Positions 8,517 through 16,155 of a DNA stretch of 64,000 nucleotides are shown here, piece after piece (within the stretch, counting starts at the first letter, position 1; every line of letters begins with the position of its first letter). Under the pieces are notes generated by a model, which saw only the letters and a list, made by a program, of their open reading frames with translations, ran no database searches and was not told where the DNA came from. Location of the stretch: assembly GCA_001548435.1 (NCBI GenBank), contig AP017308.1, positions 5,775,030 through 5,839,029 of the forward strand, read 5' to 3'. This DNA is from Leptolyngbya sp. NIES-3755. GTDB taxonomy: Bacteria; Cyanobacteriota; Cyanobacteriia; Leptolyngbyales; Leptolyngbyaceae. The position numbers and the translations under genes are program-made.

Positions 8517-8766
8517 AAAGTCGATCGACTCGTGAATTTATGCGATCGCGATCGAGTTACCCGCAAGGGGTCGCTTAGAGCAACAAATCGATGCCGTCAC
8601 AGACAAACGAACTCCTCAACGCACAAGTCTAGGCTTCGATGCGGTGACGTTAGAGCGATCGACATTCTCACGGCTTTACCCACACAGTCAGAATTTCAAA
8701 CCCCTGAAGAAATCGATCGAGACATCCAAGAAGAGCGCGATTCATGGGACGATTAACTCTCCCTAG
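8517..8766 (+). pseudogene. Decayed duplicate of the HsdS tail plus antitoxin/toxin start
   Basis: Bases 8517-8632 align with the last 105 bases of the HsdR-HsdS fusion gene (6649-6753), with small deletions. The GCGATCGC of the parent copy has been expanded here by a roughly 24-base insert containing GAGTTACCCGCAAGGGG. Bases 8655-8766 align with 6968-7080, which is the end of the antitoxin and the first codons of its toxin. The antitoxin N-terminus is missing and the HsdS part is frameshifted. A 104-codon frame (8442-8756) crosses the remnants but mixes frames, so I do not treat it as a gene. Confidence 0.8.
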
Positions 8767-8882
8767 ATTGGAAATGCACGATCGTCATTCCAAACCCTTG
8801 ATTGTTGCTGAAGTTGCTTATATTCTCGGATTAGAGTTTACTTCACGACTGACGATCGTTCGCTATTTTCAAGGAATCATTG

Positions 8883-9854
8883 ATGTCTAAGCTCCGATTT
8901 CTCACTCTATTCGCAGTGGCTTTAATCACAGTGTTTTGGACTGTAGCTTGCTCTCCCCAAGAGAACCAGCCACTCGCTGTATCTACAAATCCCTGGTCAG
9001 GCTACTCCGGGCATCATGTCGCGATCAAGAAAGGCTTTTATGGACAGGCTAAACTTCAGATTCAAGACATTCTCTATCAATCTAATAGCGAACAAATCGA
9101 TGCGTTTCTAGCAGGGAAAACCGATTTGGCTTGGGTGACCGCAGGCGATGTCTTCCAAATGGCTGGACAAGATCCAGATCTGAAAATTATCTTTCTGTGC
9201 GACTACTCGAATGGAGCAGATGGCATCTTAGGACGCGGCATCAAAACGCCTGCTGATCTCAAAGGAAAAACGTTAGCGCGTGAAAATGTGCTGTTTGAGA
9301 AAGTGTTTCTCCGGGCTTACCTCGAAAAAGGGGGACTCACTGAGAAAGATGTCAATATCAAAGATATGTCTGCTCCTGCGGCGGCAACAGCCTTTAGTAA
9401 CGAGAAAGTGGATGCCGCTGTCACGTATGAACCCTTTCTCTCTAAGGCACTCAAAGAAGGGGGAGAGCTTATCTTTAGTACGAAGGGCACGAATCTGATT
9501 GCAGATGTATTAGTCACACGATCGAAGCTGATCACCGATCGCCGAAATGATCTCAAAGCCTTTCTCAAAGCGGCGGATCAAGGCATCAAACTGTTAAAGG
9601 CTGGAGACAACTCTGCGATCGCACTTGCCTCGGATCGATTAGGGATTGAACCGGGTGAACTACGCGAACAACTCACCGGAATTACCTTGTTTGACATTGA
9701 GGGCAATCAATCGATCGCGTTTAATTCTAACCACTCGAATAACGCAATCAGCAGTTTTGAGCTGGTTGCAAAGGCAGCTTACGATTTCAAAGTGGTGAAA
9801 CAGCCCCTCAATGTGCGATCACTCTATGATGATTCACTGGTGAAAGAACTTTAG
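8883..9854 (+). CDS. Periplasmic substrate-binding lipoprotein of an ABC transporter (NMT1/SsuA-like)
   Basis: ATG 8883 is chosen over an adjacent TTG. The 323-residue product has a lipoprotein signal peptide ending TVACS (Cys as lipidation site). A type II periplasmic-binding fold of the NMT1/THI5/SsuA/NrtA superfamily follows: STNPWSGYSGHHVAIKKGF, DLAWVTAGDVFQMA, LKGKTLARE, FSNEKVDAAVTYEPF. Such proteins bind nitrate, sulfonates, taurine or pyrimidine precursors; the ligand cannot be told here. No permease or ATPase gene is adjacent, so it is an orphan that must work with a transporter encoded elsewhere or act as a sensor. Confidence 0.88.
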   Translation: MSKLRFLTLFAVALITVFWTVACSPQENQPLAVSTNPWSGYSGHHVAIKKGFYGQAKLQIQDILYQSNSEQIDAFLAGKTDLAWVTAGDVFQMAGQDPDLKIIFLCDYSNGADGILGRGIKTPADLKGKTLARENVLFEKVFLRAYLEKGGLTEKDVNIKDMSAPAAATAFSNEKVDAAVTYEPFLSKALKEGGELIFSTKGTNLIADVLVTRSKLITDRRNDLKAFLKAADQGIKLLKAGDNSAIALASDRLGIEPGELREQLTGITLFDIEGNQSIAFNSNHSNNAISSFELVAKAAYDFKVVKQPLNVRSLYDDSLVKEL

Positions 9855-9927
9855 ATCTGACCTTAAATCTCACGGTGAAGGGTTCAGATTTCCGATACAA
9901 TCGCTTGCAGGATAGTGCAGGTAGACT

Positions 9928-10632
9928 GTGTGGTTAATTGAGCTAGGAAGCTGTGAAAGCACGAATACTTGGGCGTTAGAGCATCTTTCTGAGTTACATC
10001 ATGGAGATGTCGTCTTTACGCGGAATCAGACGGCAGGACGGGGACAGTTCGATCGAATTTGGCTGTCTTCGTCGAGCGTTCTGACTGCGAGTATTATGCT
10101 CGAATTGTCGATCGAGCAATTATCAGGATTTAGTTTAATCGCTGGATTGGCAGTGATTTATGCGATCGAGACTTTGCTTCCGGATCAACGAGGTAAGCTG
10201 TGCCTGAAGTGGACGAATGATATTTTTGCGAAGGGTCGTAAACTTTCGGGTGTGCTGTGTGAGTCTCGGATTCGAGCAAATCACGCTCAAATTGTGGTTG
10301 GAATTGGCATCAATTGTGAAGCAGTTCCAGAGACCGTTAACAATGCCATTAGCTTGCAAGAGATTTCAGCGTATGTTCCCGATCGAGAAGCTTTGTTAGA
10401 GCGGCTTCGAGTTTGTTTAATGCAATTGTGCGATCGCACTGTTTCGGAACTGTTGCCGGAAATTCGAGTACGCGATTTTTTAGTAGGAAAGTGCATTGTA
10501 TTCGACACTGGAACTGAGCAATTAACCGGAGAAGCAACCGGAATTGATCAAGCAGGACAACTCTTGATTCGAGTGGGTGATGAAGTCAAACCGCATCGAT
10601 CGGGACGAGTTTTAGCGATTCATTTCGATTGA
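9928..10632 (+). CDS. birA: Biotin--[acetyl-CoA-carboxylase] ligase
   Basis: The protein starts at a GTG and has 234 residues. It is the group I form that lacks the N-terminal DNA-binding domain of E. coli BirA, so it should only biotinylate the BCCP subunit and not repress transcription. The biotinyl-AMP loop TAGRGQFDRIW and the catalytic KWTNDIF and GRKLSGVLCE segments are present. The C-terminal SH3-like cap (ATGIDQAGQLLIRVGDEV) completes the fold. It overlaps the convergent kinase remnant by 13 bases. bioB and bioY lie elsewhere in this window. Confidence 0.93.
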   Translation: MWLIELGSCESTNTWALEHLSELHHGDVVFTRNQTAGRGQFDRIWLSSSSVLTASIMLELSIEQLSGFSLIAGLAVIYAIETLLPDQRGKLCLKWTNDIFAKGRKLSGVLCESRIRANHAQIVVGIGINCEAVPETVNNAISLQEISAYVPDREALLERLRVCLMQLCDRTVSELLPEIRVRDFLVGKCIVFDTGTEQLTGEATGIDQAGQLLIRVGDEVKPHRSGRVLAIHFD

Positions 10633-10829
10633 GTTGGCACTTCGATCACAAACGCTGTCCCTTCATCGGGCGTAGAGTGACACGTTAACTGTCCTTGATG
10701 TTTATCCACGATGATTTGGTAAGCGATCGAGAGTCCCAGTCCGGTTCCACTTCCGACAGGTTTCGTCGTGAAAAAGGGATCAAAAATCTTCTTCATGACT
10801 GCTTGAGACATTCCAACGCCGTTATCCTG
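10620..10829 (-). pseudogene. C-terminal remnant of a sensor histidine kinase
   Basis: Reading on the minus strand, the frame begins just after an in-frame TAG. It encodes the G1 box DNGVGM, then FDPFFTTKPVGSGTGLGLSI (F and G2 boxes) and the terminal GTAFVIEVP strand. This is the end of the HATPase_c domain of a kinase such as those fused to GAF/PAS domains. The histidine, the N box and all sensor regions are absent. No kinase sequence is recognisable upstream to 10912. It is a gene fossil. Confidence 0.85.
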
Positions 10830-10911
10830 CTAGTTCGTTCGCGATCGCGGCTTCGTGCAGATAACTATAGGTGTGTGCAGTTGCGATCGCACGATCGCCG
10901 TATCTAAACAC

Positions 10912-11565
10912 TTAGCTAATGTTCTGTTCGCACCAATTCAAAACTGGACAGTGTGAACAATGCGGACGTTTTCCGGTACAGATATGTTTTCCAAATGGAA
11001 CTAAGAGTTGATTAATCTCAATCCAGTATTGTTTTGGCAGTTTTGCTTCTAGTGCGATCGTTGTTTTTTCGGGTGTTTTAGTTTCGATGTATCCCCAACG
11101 ATTCGTAATCCGATGCACATGAGTATCAACGCTGATGTAGGGCTGTTTACAAGCAATTCCTAATGCAAGATGGGCACATTTCACCCCAATTCCTTTGAAG
11201 CTCATCAACACTGCTTCATCTGCGGGTAGCTCTCCCGCATAGTTCTCTACAATTTGATTCGCGATCGCATGAATTTGCTGTGCTTTTTGCTCTGGATAGG
11301 TACAGTCGCGAATTAAGACTCCGAGCGCTTCAGGAGTAAGTTGTGCAATTGCTTCAGGAGTTCGAGCTTGTTCAAACAATCGCCGCGACACAGGCAAGCT
11401 CACTTCATCGTATGTTCTAACTGAGATTAAACAGCTAATTAACTGTTCAAAGAGCGAAGTATAGCCATCTTCGTAGAGTTCAAACATCGCAGCTTTCGGA
11501 AGGGTACTCGCTGCTTCGCGAACTCGATCGAACACAATATCAATTTCAAACGGAAGTTTTTTCAT
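10912..11565 (-). CDS. Endonuclease III-like DNA glycosylase/AP lyase
   Basis: The 217-residue protein has the HhH-GPD fold of base-excision repair enzymes. The helix-hairpin-helix FKGIGVKCAHLAL keeps the catalytic Lys of Nth, and VDTHVHRI keeps the catalytic Asp. The C-terminal CTGKRPHCSHCPVLNWC fits the C-x6-C-x2-C-x5-C iron-sulfur cluster pattern. The hairpin is more divergent than in canonical Nth (LPGVGRKTA), so substrate range could differ from oxidised pyrimidines. It is divergent from ruvC, 39 bases away, and the two may share a promoter region. Confidence 0.88.
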   Translation of the reverse strand: MKKLPFEIDIVFDRVREAASTLPKAAMFELYEDGYTSLFEQLISCLISVRTYDEVSLPVSRRLFEQARTPEAIAQLTPEALGVLIRDCTYPEQKAQQIHAIANQIVENYAGELPADEAVLMSFKGIGVKCAHLALGIACKQPYISVDTHVHRITNRWGYIETKTPEKTTIALEAKLPKQYWIEINQLLVPFGKHICTGKRPHCSHCPVLNWCEQNIS

Positions 11566-11604
11566 AATTTGATAGTTCGAGTGTATTATGAAAATCTAAA
11601 GTGA

Positions 11605-12105
11605 ATGGCAATTCAAATGCTAACGTTACAAGGAAAAGTGATTTTAGGCATCGATCCTGCGATCGCAACGATCGGATATGGGGCAATCAAAGATGATCAC
11701 GTTTTGGATTACGGGGTGATTACGACACCTGCAAAGTCTTCGATTTACGATCGACTCAAACAGATTCACGATGATGTCTGTGAACTGTGCTCAATCCTCA
11801 AACCGGATGTCGTCGCCCTAGAAATGCCTTTTTTCAGCCGTGAAATGACGAGCGCAAACAAAGTTCTCCGAGCATTAGGCGTGATCGAATTAGCTTTAGG
11901 CGAGTGTGGCTTGTCCGACCCAATCTTTCTGCATCAATCGCAAGTAAAAGCTTCAGTTGCAAAATATGGAGCGCAAAAGTCGGAGATTCAACAAGCAGTG
12001 ATGATGATTTTTGGACTATCAGAGCCACCGAAACCAGATGATGCTGCGGATGGATTAGCGATCGCGTTTGCCGCTCAATCGGGTGCGCGAGCGAATGTGA
12101 AATAA
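11605..12105 (+). CDS. ruvC: Holliday junction resolvase RuvC
   Basis: The 166-residue protein shows the four RuvC acidic residues: D in ILGIDPAIATIGYG, E in VALEMPFF, and two D in PDDAADGLAIA. RuvC cuts four-way junctions in recombinational repair with RuvAB. The length matches the family. An internal in-frame Met at codon 5 is an alternative start. The neighbouring Nth-like glycosylase is also a DNA repair enzyme. Confidence 0.92.
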   Translation: MAIQMLTLQGKVILGIDPAIATIGYGAIKDDHVLDYGVITTPAKSSIYDRLKQIHDDVCELCSILKPDVVALEMPFFSREMTSANKVLRALGVIELALGECGLSDPIFLHQSQVKASVAKYGAQKSEIQQAVMMIFGLSEPPKPDDAADGLAIAFAAQSGARANVK

Positions 12106-12117
12106 GCTATAGATTAA

Positions 12118-12498
12118 CTACAGCAAAGGCAATAGCTCTAATTCATCAATAAAACGATAATCGCGTTGGTTTCTGGTCAGAAAAGAAATCTGATTAACTA
12201 ATGCAGTTGCAGCAATCAACGCATCTGCCATGAGTAGCCCATGACTCAAGCGGTAGGTACGCAATAAATCAACCGCTCTTCGAGAAATGTCGATCGTTAA
12301 ATCCTGAATTTCAAATCCACTCAACAGCCGCTCGACGCGCCGAAGCTCGGACATATTCTGACATCCTACAATTAATTCCATTTGCGTCACGACACCCACA
12401 GCCAGAGTCTCCGATTCTGAAAGCGCCAGTAATCTCTCTACTGCAATCTGTTGATTCCGCAATACATCAATCAAAATATCGCTATCGATCAGAATCAT
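12118..12498 (-). CDS. PIN-domain toxin (VapC-type)
   Basis: The 126-residue PIN protein begins MILIDSDILIDVLRN with the first Asp, and has E in VTQMELIVG and D in LLMADALIAATAL. FLTRNQRDYRFI is the fourth motif, with N/D in place of the usual Asp pair. It overlaps the upstream antitoxin by 17 bases on the minus strand. Its end lies 12 bases from the ruvC stop, so the two transcripts converge. Confidence 0.9.
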   Translation of the reverse strand: MILIDSDILIDVLRNQQIAVERLLALSESETLAVGVVTQMELIVGCQNMSELRRVERLLSGFEIQDLTIDISRRAVDLLRTYRLSHGLLMADALIAATALVNQISFLTRNQRDYRFIDELELLPLL

Positions 12499-12766
12499 AC
12501 AGGTTCTCTGCTCTCCATTGCTGCTGCCGTAACTGTCTGACCCATGCGGTGCTGTCTTGCATCTCAGGACGATCGCGCCACATTCCTACTACTTCGGTAT
12601 CTTTTAACAATTCCGATAGCGGCAACCTCGCTGATTTTTCTGATTCAGTCGCTTTTTGAGTTGCCTGTGCTTCCTTCACTAAGGACTCTGCAAATGCCAA
12701 GAGTTCTTGCTGCTTCGCAGGCGGCAAAACATTCAATTTCTCGACTAGCATTTCTTCGATCGACAT
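12482..12766 (-). CDS. Antitoxin partner of the PIN toxin
   Basis: The 94-residue product begins MSIEEMLVEKLNVLPPAKQQ, an amphipathic helix of the same kind as the DUF2281 antitoxins. A charged linker and a tail (MWRDRPEMQDSTAWVRQLRQ) that is typical of cyanobacterial VapB partners follow. The stop lies 17 bases inside the vapC gene, which implies coupled translation. Confidence 0.82.
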   Translation of the reverse strand: MSIEEMLVEKLNVLPPAKQQELLAFAESLVKEAQATQKATESEKSARLPLSELLKDTEVVGMWRDRPEMQDSTAWVRQLRQQQWRAENLYDSDR

Positions 12767-12883
12767 TTTGACACCTCACAAAACAGCGGCGCGATACCAA
12801 CATTTTATCTACAACGAGAGACCTAGTTTCTAAAGTTTGCTCAACTTGAATTTAGGCAAGAAACCGATGCAGAACTTTTAGGA

Positions 12884-14077
12884 CTATCTTGAAGCGAGAA
12901 TCTTTGGAATGAGCTTCAGTGCGGCATCTTGTGTCTCTTTCAACAATCGAGGATCGACAACTTTATCGTTTGGTGAATGATAGTTCGGATCTACGCCTCG
13001 GAAGAAGAATAAGGTAGACACATTTTTGGATTTGAACGACGCATGATCACTCCCACCAAAGCGACTAGAGTTTACATCGCCCGTAATTGATTGTGCGATC
13101 GCAGTCATTGTTCCTGATCCATCGAGCAAAAGTCGATCGTTGACTCCCACCATATCGAAGTTCAACATTCCTTTTAGCTCAGCAAGAAACTGAGGGGTTG
13201 CTCGATCGACAAATGCTTCCGAACCTTTCAAGCCATCTTCCTCACCATCAAATGCCATAAACCAGATTTGATTTGCTTCTGGAGATTTAACGAGCGATCG
13301 GGCAATTCCCAAGACAACCGCAGTTCCCGAAGCATTATCATTTGCACCTGGAGAGTTTTCAACCGAATCGAAGTGCCCACCAATGATCAATTTGGGCTGT
13401 TTCACATTCGGTAAATGAGCAATTACATTTCGTCCTAAAGCATCCGGTTGTGCTTTCACAGTTAAGGTTGCTTGAACAGTTGTTTTCTGTGCTTGTTCGA
13501 GCAAGGATGTTCCCACGTCTTCGGGGAGTGCTGCGGCTGGAATCGGAGAAGGCTTCATCAACATGCCGCGAATGTTTCCAGGCTGATTATTCACGATGAG
13601 AATTCCGATCGCGCCTGCTGCTGCTGCATTTTCGATCTTTTGAATAAATTGAAGTCCGCCACCGCGTTTTACGATCGCAATTTGATTTCTCACATCAACC
13701 GCTTTGAAATCTTCGGGTTGACCAAAATTCGGAACTGCAACTAATCTTCCAGAAGGATTTCCCGCAATCGATCGCACCATTGCCCAAGCACCGATCGTCT
13801 TTCCATCGACAGTCAAACTCGATCCACCATCAAAAAATTTCGGATAAGTAAAGGTTTGAACTTCGACTTGATAACCGAGTTTGCGATATCGATCAATTAA
13901 TAATTCGCTGGCTCGTTCCGCTGTCGGAGTTCCTGCTACTCTCGGACCCAGATTGACGAGAGCCTGAGCATCCGCGATTAGAGGATCAGCGGCAAAAATG
14001 GAATGCGTTAACGTTGCGATCAAGAAAGCGATCGTGACTCCGAGCCAAATTCGCGATTTACGAAACCCAAGAAGCAT
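12884..14077 (-). CDS. Secreted M28 family aminopeptidase with PA domain
   Basis: The 397-residue protein has an N-terminal signal peptide (hydrophobic LGVTIAFLIATLTHSIFAA). A protease-associated insert follows around residues 110-185 (AIVKRGGGLQFIQKIENAAAAG). The M28 zinc site is complete: GGHFDSVENSPGANDNASG (His, Asp), FDGEEDGLKGSE (catalytic Glu pair), NFDMVG (Asp) and SDHASF (His). It should release N-terminal amino acids in the periplasm. It is transcribed away from the HLIP gene terminator and appears monocistronic. Confidence 0.93.
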   Translation of the reverse strand: MLLGFRKSRIWLGVTIAFLIATLTHSIFAADPLIADAQALVNLGPRVAGTPTAERASELLIDRYRKLGYQVEVQTFTYPKFFDGGSSLTVDGKTIGAWAMVRSIAGNPSGRLVAVPNFGQPEDFKAVDVRNQIAIVKRGGGLQFIQKIENAAAAGAIGILIVNNQPGNIRGMLMKPSPIPAAALPEDVGTSLLEQAQKTTVQATLTVKAQPDALGRNVIAHLPNVKQPKLIIGGHFDSVENSPGANDNASGTAVVLGIARSLVKSPEANQIWFMAFDGEEDGLKGSEAFVDRATPQFLAELKGMLNFDMVGVNDRLLLDGSGTMTAIAQSITGDVNSSRFGGSDHASFKSKNVSTLFFFRGVDPNYHSPNDKVVDPRLLKETQDAALKLIPKILASR

Positions 14078-14141
14078 TAGATTTTCAGGAGGTGAGGATT
14101 TTTCCAGCTTAGACGACGAAATGATTGATCAAATTGAGCCA

Positions 14142-14174
14142 TAAAAAATCGGGCATCTCACAAACGAGACACCC
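14142..14174 (-). terminator. Terminator of the high-light-inducible gene
   Basis: On the minus strand GGGTGTCTC pairs with GAGATGCCC (two wobbles) across a 6-base loop, followed by GATTTTTTA. It lies 45 bases after the HLIP stop. Confidence 0.82.
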
Positions 14175-14218
14175 GCTAGACTAGCTTTCAAGGTTGACCA
14201 GAATTTAGAGGAAAAACA

Positions 14219-14398
14219 TTACATCAAACCCAGGAAATGAAGCGTTCCATTTCCCGTCAAATATTCGGTAGCCAAAGCAGCAACAAATCCGATCATTGCA
14301 AAGCGACCGTTCCACAGTTCAGCTTGCGGAGTGAAGCCAAACTTCCAAGCATTGCGGTCTTCAGTTGTAGCCGTCGTGATCTTTTGTGTATCTTGCAT
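14219..14398 (-). CDS. hli: High-light-inducible protein (single-helix chlorophyll-binding)
   Basis: The 59-residue product begins MQDTQKITTATTEDRNAWKF and contains the chlorophyll-binding motif ELWNGRFAMIGF, followed by a hydrophobic helix VAALATEYLTG. HLIPs bind chlorophyll and carotenoid in thylakoid membranes and protect photosystem assembly under light stress. The gene has its own terminator downstream and stands alone. The upstream 160 bases are AT-rich and probably carry its promoter. Confidence 0.96.
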   Translation of the reverse strand: MQDTQKITTATTEDRNAWKFGFTPQAELWNGRFAMIGFVAALATEYLTGNGTLHFLGLM

Positions 14399-14556
14399 GG
14401 TTAGTACTCAGAAACGCATTAGCTACCAATATATTAACCAATGTAACGAAAAGTGTCAAAAGATTAAGTGAATCGTCAAAATCGATACATAAAACTTATT
14501 TTACTGCCTGAGATAAGAGCAAGTTTTTCAGCAAATGATCAACTTTCATCCCTGAG

Positions 14557-16038
14557 ATGCCCCCCGCTTTTGGATATAGCGATATGATGAAAGCGATTGA
14601 TTATTGTAAAGAATCGTCAATGATTGTTTCTGATACTGGCTTTCGCAAACTCAAGGACTCGATCACCGAGAAGATTTTTTTCGGTCATGAGCCATCGCCT
14701 GAACTGATTGCGATTCTCCTCGTCTATTTTGTCCAGGGGATTCTCGGTTTGGCACGATTGGCAGTGAGTTTCTTCCTCAAAGATGAGCTACATCTCACTC
14801 CGGCTGAAGTGTCCGCACTGTTGGGGATTGTGGCGCTGCCATGGATGATCAAACCGCTGTTTGGATTTATTTCGGATGGATTGCCGATTTTTGGCTATCG
14901 TCGTCGTCCGTATCTCGTGTTGTCTGGGATTTTGGGCGCGATCGCTTGGGTACTTTTGGCAACGGTGGTTCATTCGGCTTGGACGGCAACGCTGGCGATT
15001 TCACTCGGATCACTCTCGACTGCGATCGCGGATGTGATCGTCGATTCGCTAGTGGTTGAACGGGCGCGTGGAGAATCGGTTAGCGGTGCGGGATCACTCC
15101 AATCTCTCAGTTGGGGCGCGTCTGCGGTGGGAGGCTTGATCACGGCTTATCTCAGTGGATGGCTACTTCAGCACCTTGATACGCGATCGATTTTCTGGAT
15201 TACTGCCACGTTTCCGCTGATTGTGTCTTGTGTCGCTTGGCTGATTGCAGAATCGCCTGTGACCGAGAAAGCGAATTGGTCAGTGGTTGGGGATCAGTTG
15301 AAGCAGTTGAAGCAAGCGGTGACACAGAAATCGATTTGGTTGCCAACTGCCTTTTTATTCTTATGGCAGGCGACTCCGAGTGCAGAATCTTCGTTCTTTT
15401 ACTTCACAACGAATGAATTGGGATTTGAGCCGGAGTTTTTAGGGCGGGTGCGACTGGTTACAAGTCTTGCCTCGATCGCTGGAATTTGGGTGTTTCAACG
15501 ATTTCTGAAAGCTGTACCGTTCAGAGCAATTTTTGGTTGGTCTACAGTGATTTCAGCCATTTTAGGACTGTCGATGCTGTTGCTCGTGACGCATACGAAC
15601 CGGACATTGGGAATTGACGATCGCTGGTTCAGTCTGGGCGATAGTTTGATCTTGACCGTGATGGGACAGATCGCATTTATGCCTGTGTTGGTTTTGGCAG
15701 CAAGACTCTGCCCACCAGGAGTGGAAGCGACTTTATTTGCCTTGTTAATGTCAGTAGTGAACTTGTCTAACTTGGTGTCGTATGAATTTGGAGCGCTGCT
15801 AACTCATTGGTTGGGCGTGACCGACACGAATTTCGATAATCTCTGGATCTTGGTGCTGATTGCGAATTTGAGTACGTTGTTACCGTTGCCGTTGTTGGGA
15901 TGGTTGCCTGCGGCGGATGCGACCAGTTCGAGTACGGAGGCGCACTCGGCGTTGGAGAGTGATCCAGCGAAACCGATCGGACAATCATTTATGCCGAATT
16001 TGGTAACAGTTGCGGGGCAAGAGGCAACGGGTGAATAA
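14557..16038 (+). CDS. Folate/biopterin transporter (FBT) family MFS protein
   Basis: The frame encodes up to 493 residues; ATG 14620 (MIVSDTGFRK) is a plausible alternative start and gives 472. About twelve hydrophobic segments are evident. Family signatures are LPWMIKPLFGFISDGLPIFGYRRR-like (in part) and TAIADVIVDSLVVERARGES, the hallmark of the FBT family shared by cyanobacterial folate transporters and plant plastid homologues. It probably moves folates or pterins across the plasma membrane. The C-terminal 40 residues are polar and not conserved. Confidence 0.9.
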   Translation: MPPAFGYSDMMKAIDYCKESSMIVSDTGFRKLKDSITEKIFFGHEPSPELIAILLVYFVQGILGLARLAVSFFLKDELHLTPAEVSALLGIVALPWMIKPLFGFISDGLPIFGYRRRPYLVLSGILGAIAWVLLATVVHSAWTATLAISLGSLSTAIADVIVDSLVVERARGESVSGAGSLQSLSWGASAVGGLITAYLSGWLLQHLDTRSIFWITATFPLIVSCVAWLIAESPVTEKANWSVVGDQLKQLKQAVTQKSIWLPTAFLFLWQATPSAESSFFYFTTNELGFEPEFLGRVRLVTSLASIAGIWVFQRFLKAVPFRAIFGWSTVISAILGLSMLLLVTHTNRTLGIDDRWFSLGDSLILTVMGQIAFMPVLVLAARLCPPGVEATLFALLMSVVNLSNLVSYEFGALLTHWLGVTDTNFDNLWILVLIANLSTLLPLPLLGWLPAADATSSSTEAHSALESDPAKPIGQSFMPNLVTVAGQEATGE

Positions 16039-16065
16039 GCGATCAATTTAGAACGGGAGAGTTTG

Positions 16066-16101
16066 CCCTCACCCTAGCCCTCTCCCCAGGGAGAGGGGAC
16101 A
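16066..16101. repeat. Short palindromic intergenic repeat
   Basis: The segment GCCCTCACCCTAGCCC leads into CCCTCTCCC-CA-GGGAGAGGG, a 9-bp perfect hairpin between the transporter and the carotenoid oxygenase gene. Such C/G-rich repeats are scattered in cyanobacterial intergenic DNA. There is no T-run, so it is not an obvious terminator. Confidence 0.6.
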
Positions 16102-16155
16102 AGAGAGATAGAATACAGGATTTTTAGAAGTAAGAGAAAAGGTACGGGTTAAGAA

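Noticed and set aside
8442-8756. 104-codon frame after the second PIN toxin
   Set aside because: It crosses pieces of the decayed HsdS tail and antitoxin in mixed frames and starts inside vapC. It is a by-product of the duplication.
8744-8890. 48-codon frame beginning MGRLTLP
   Set aside because: The start is copied from the toxin at 7057 but the rest is not a PIN domain, and it runs into the binding-protein start. There is no independent support.
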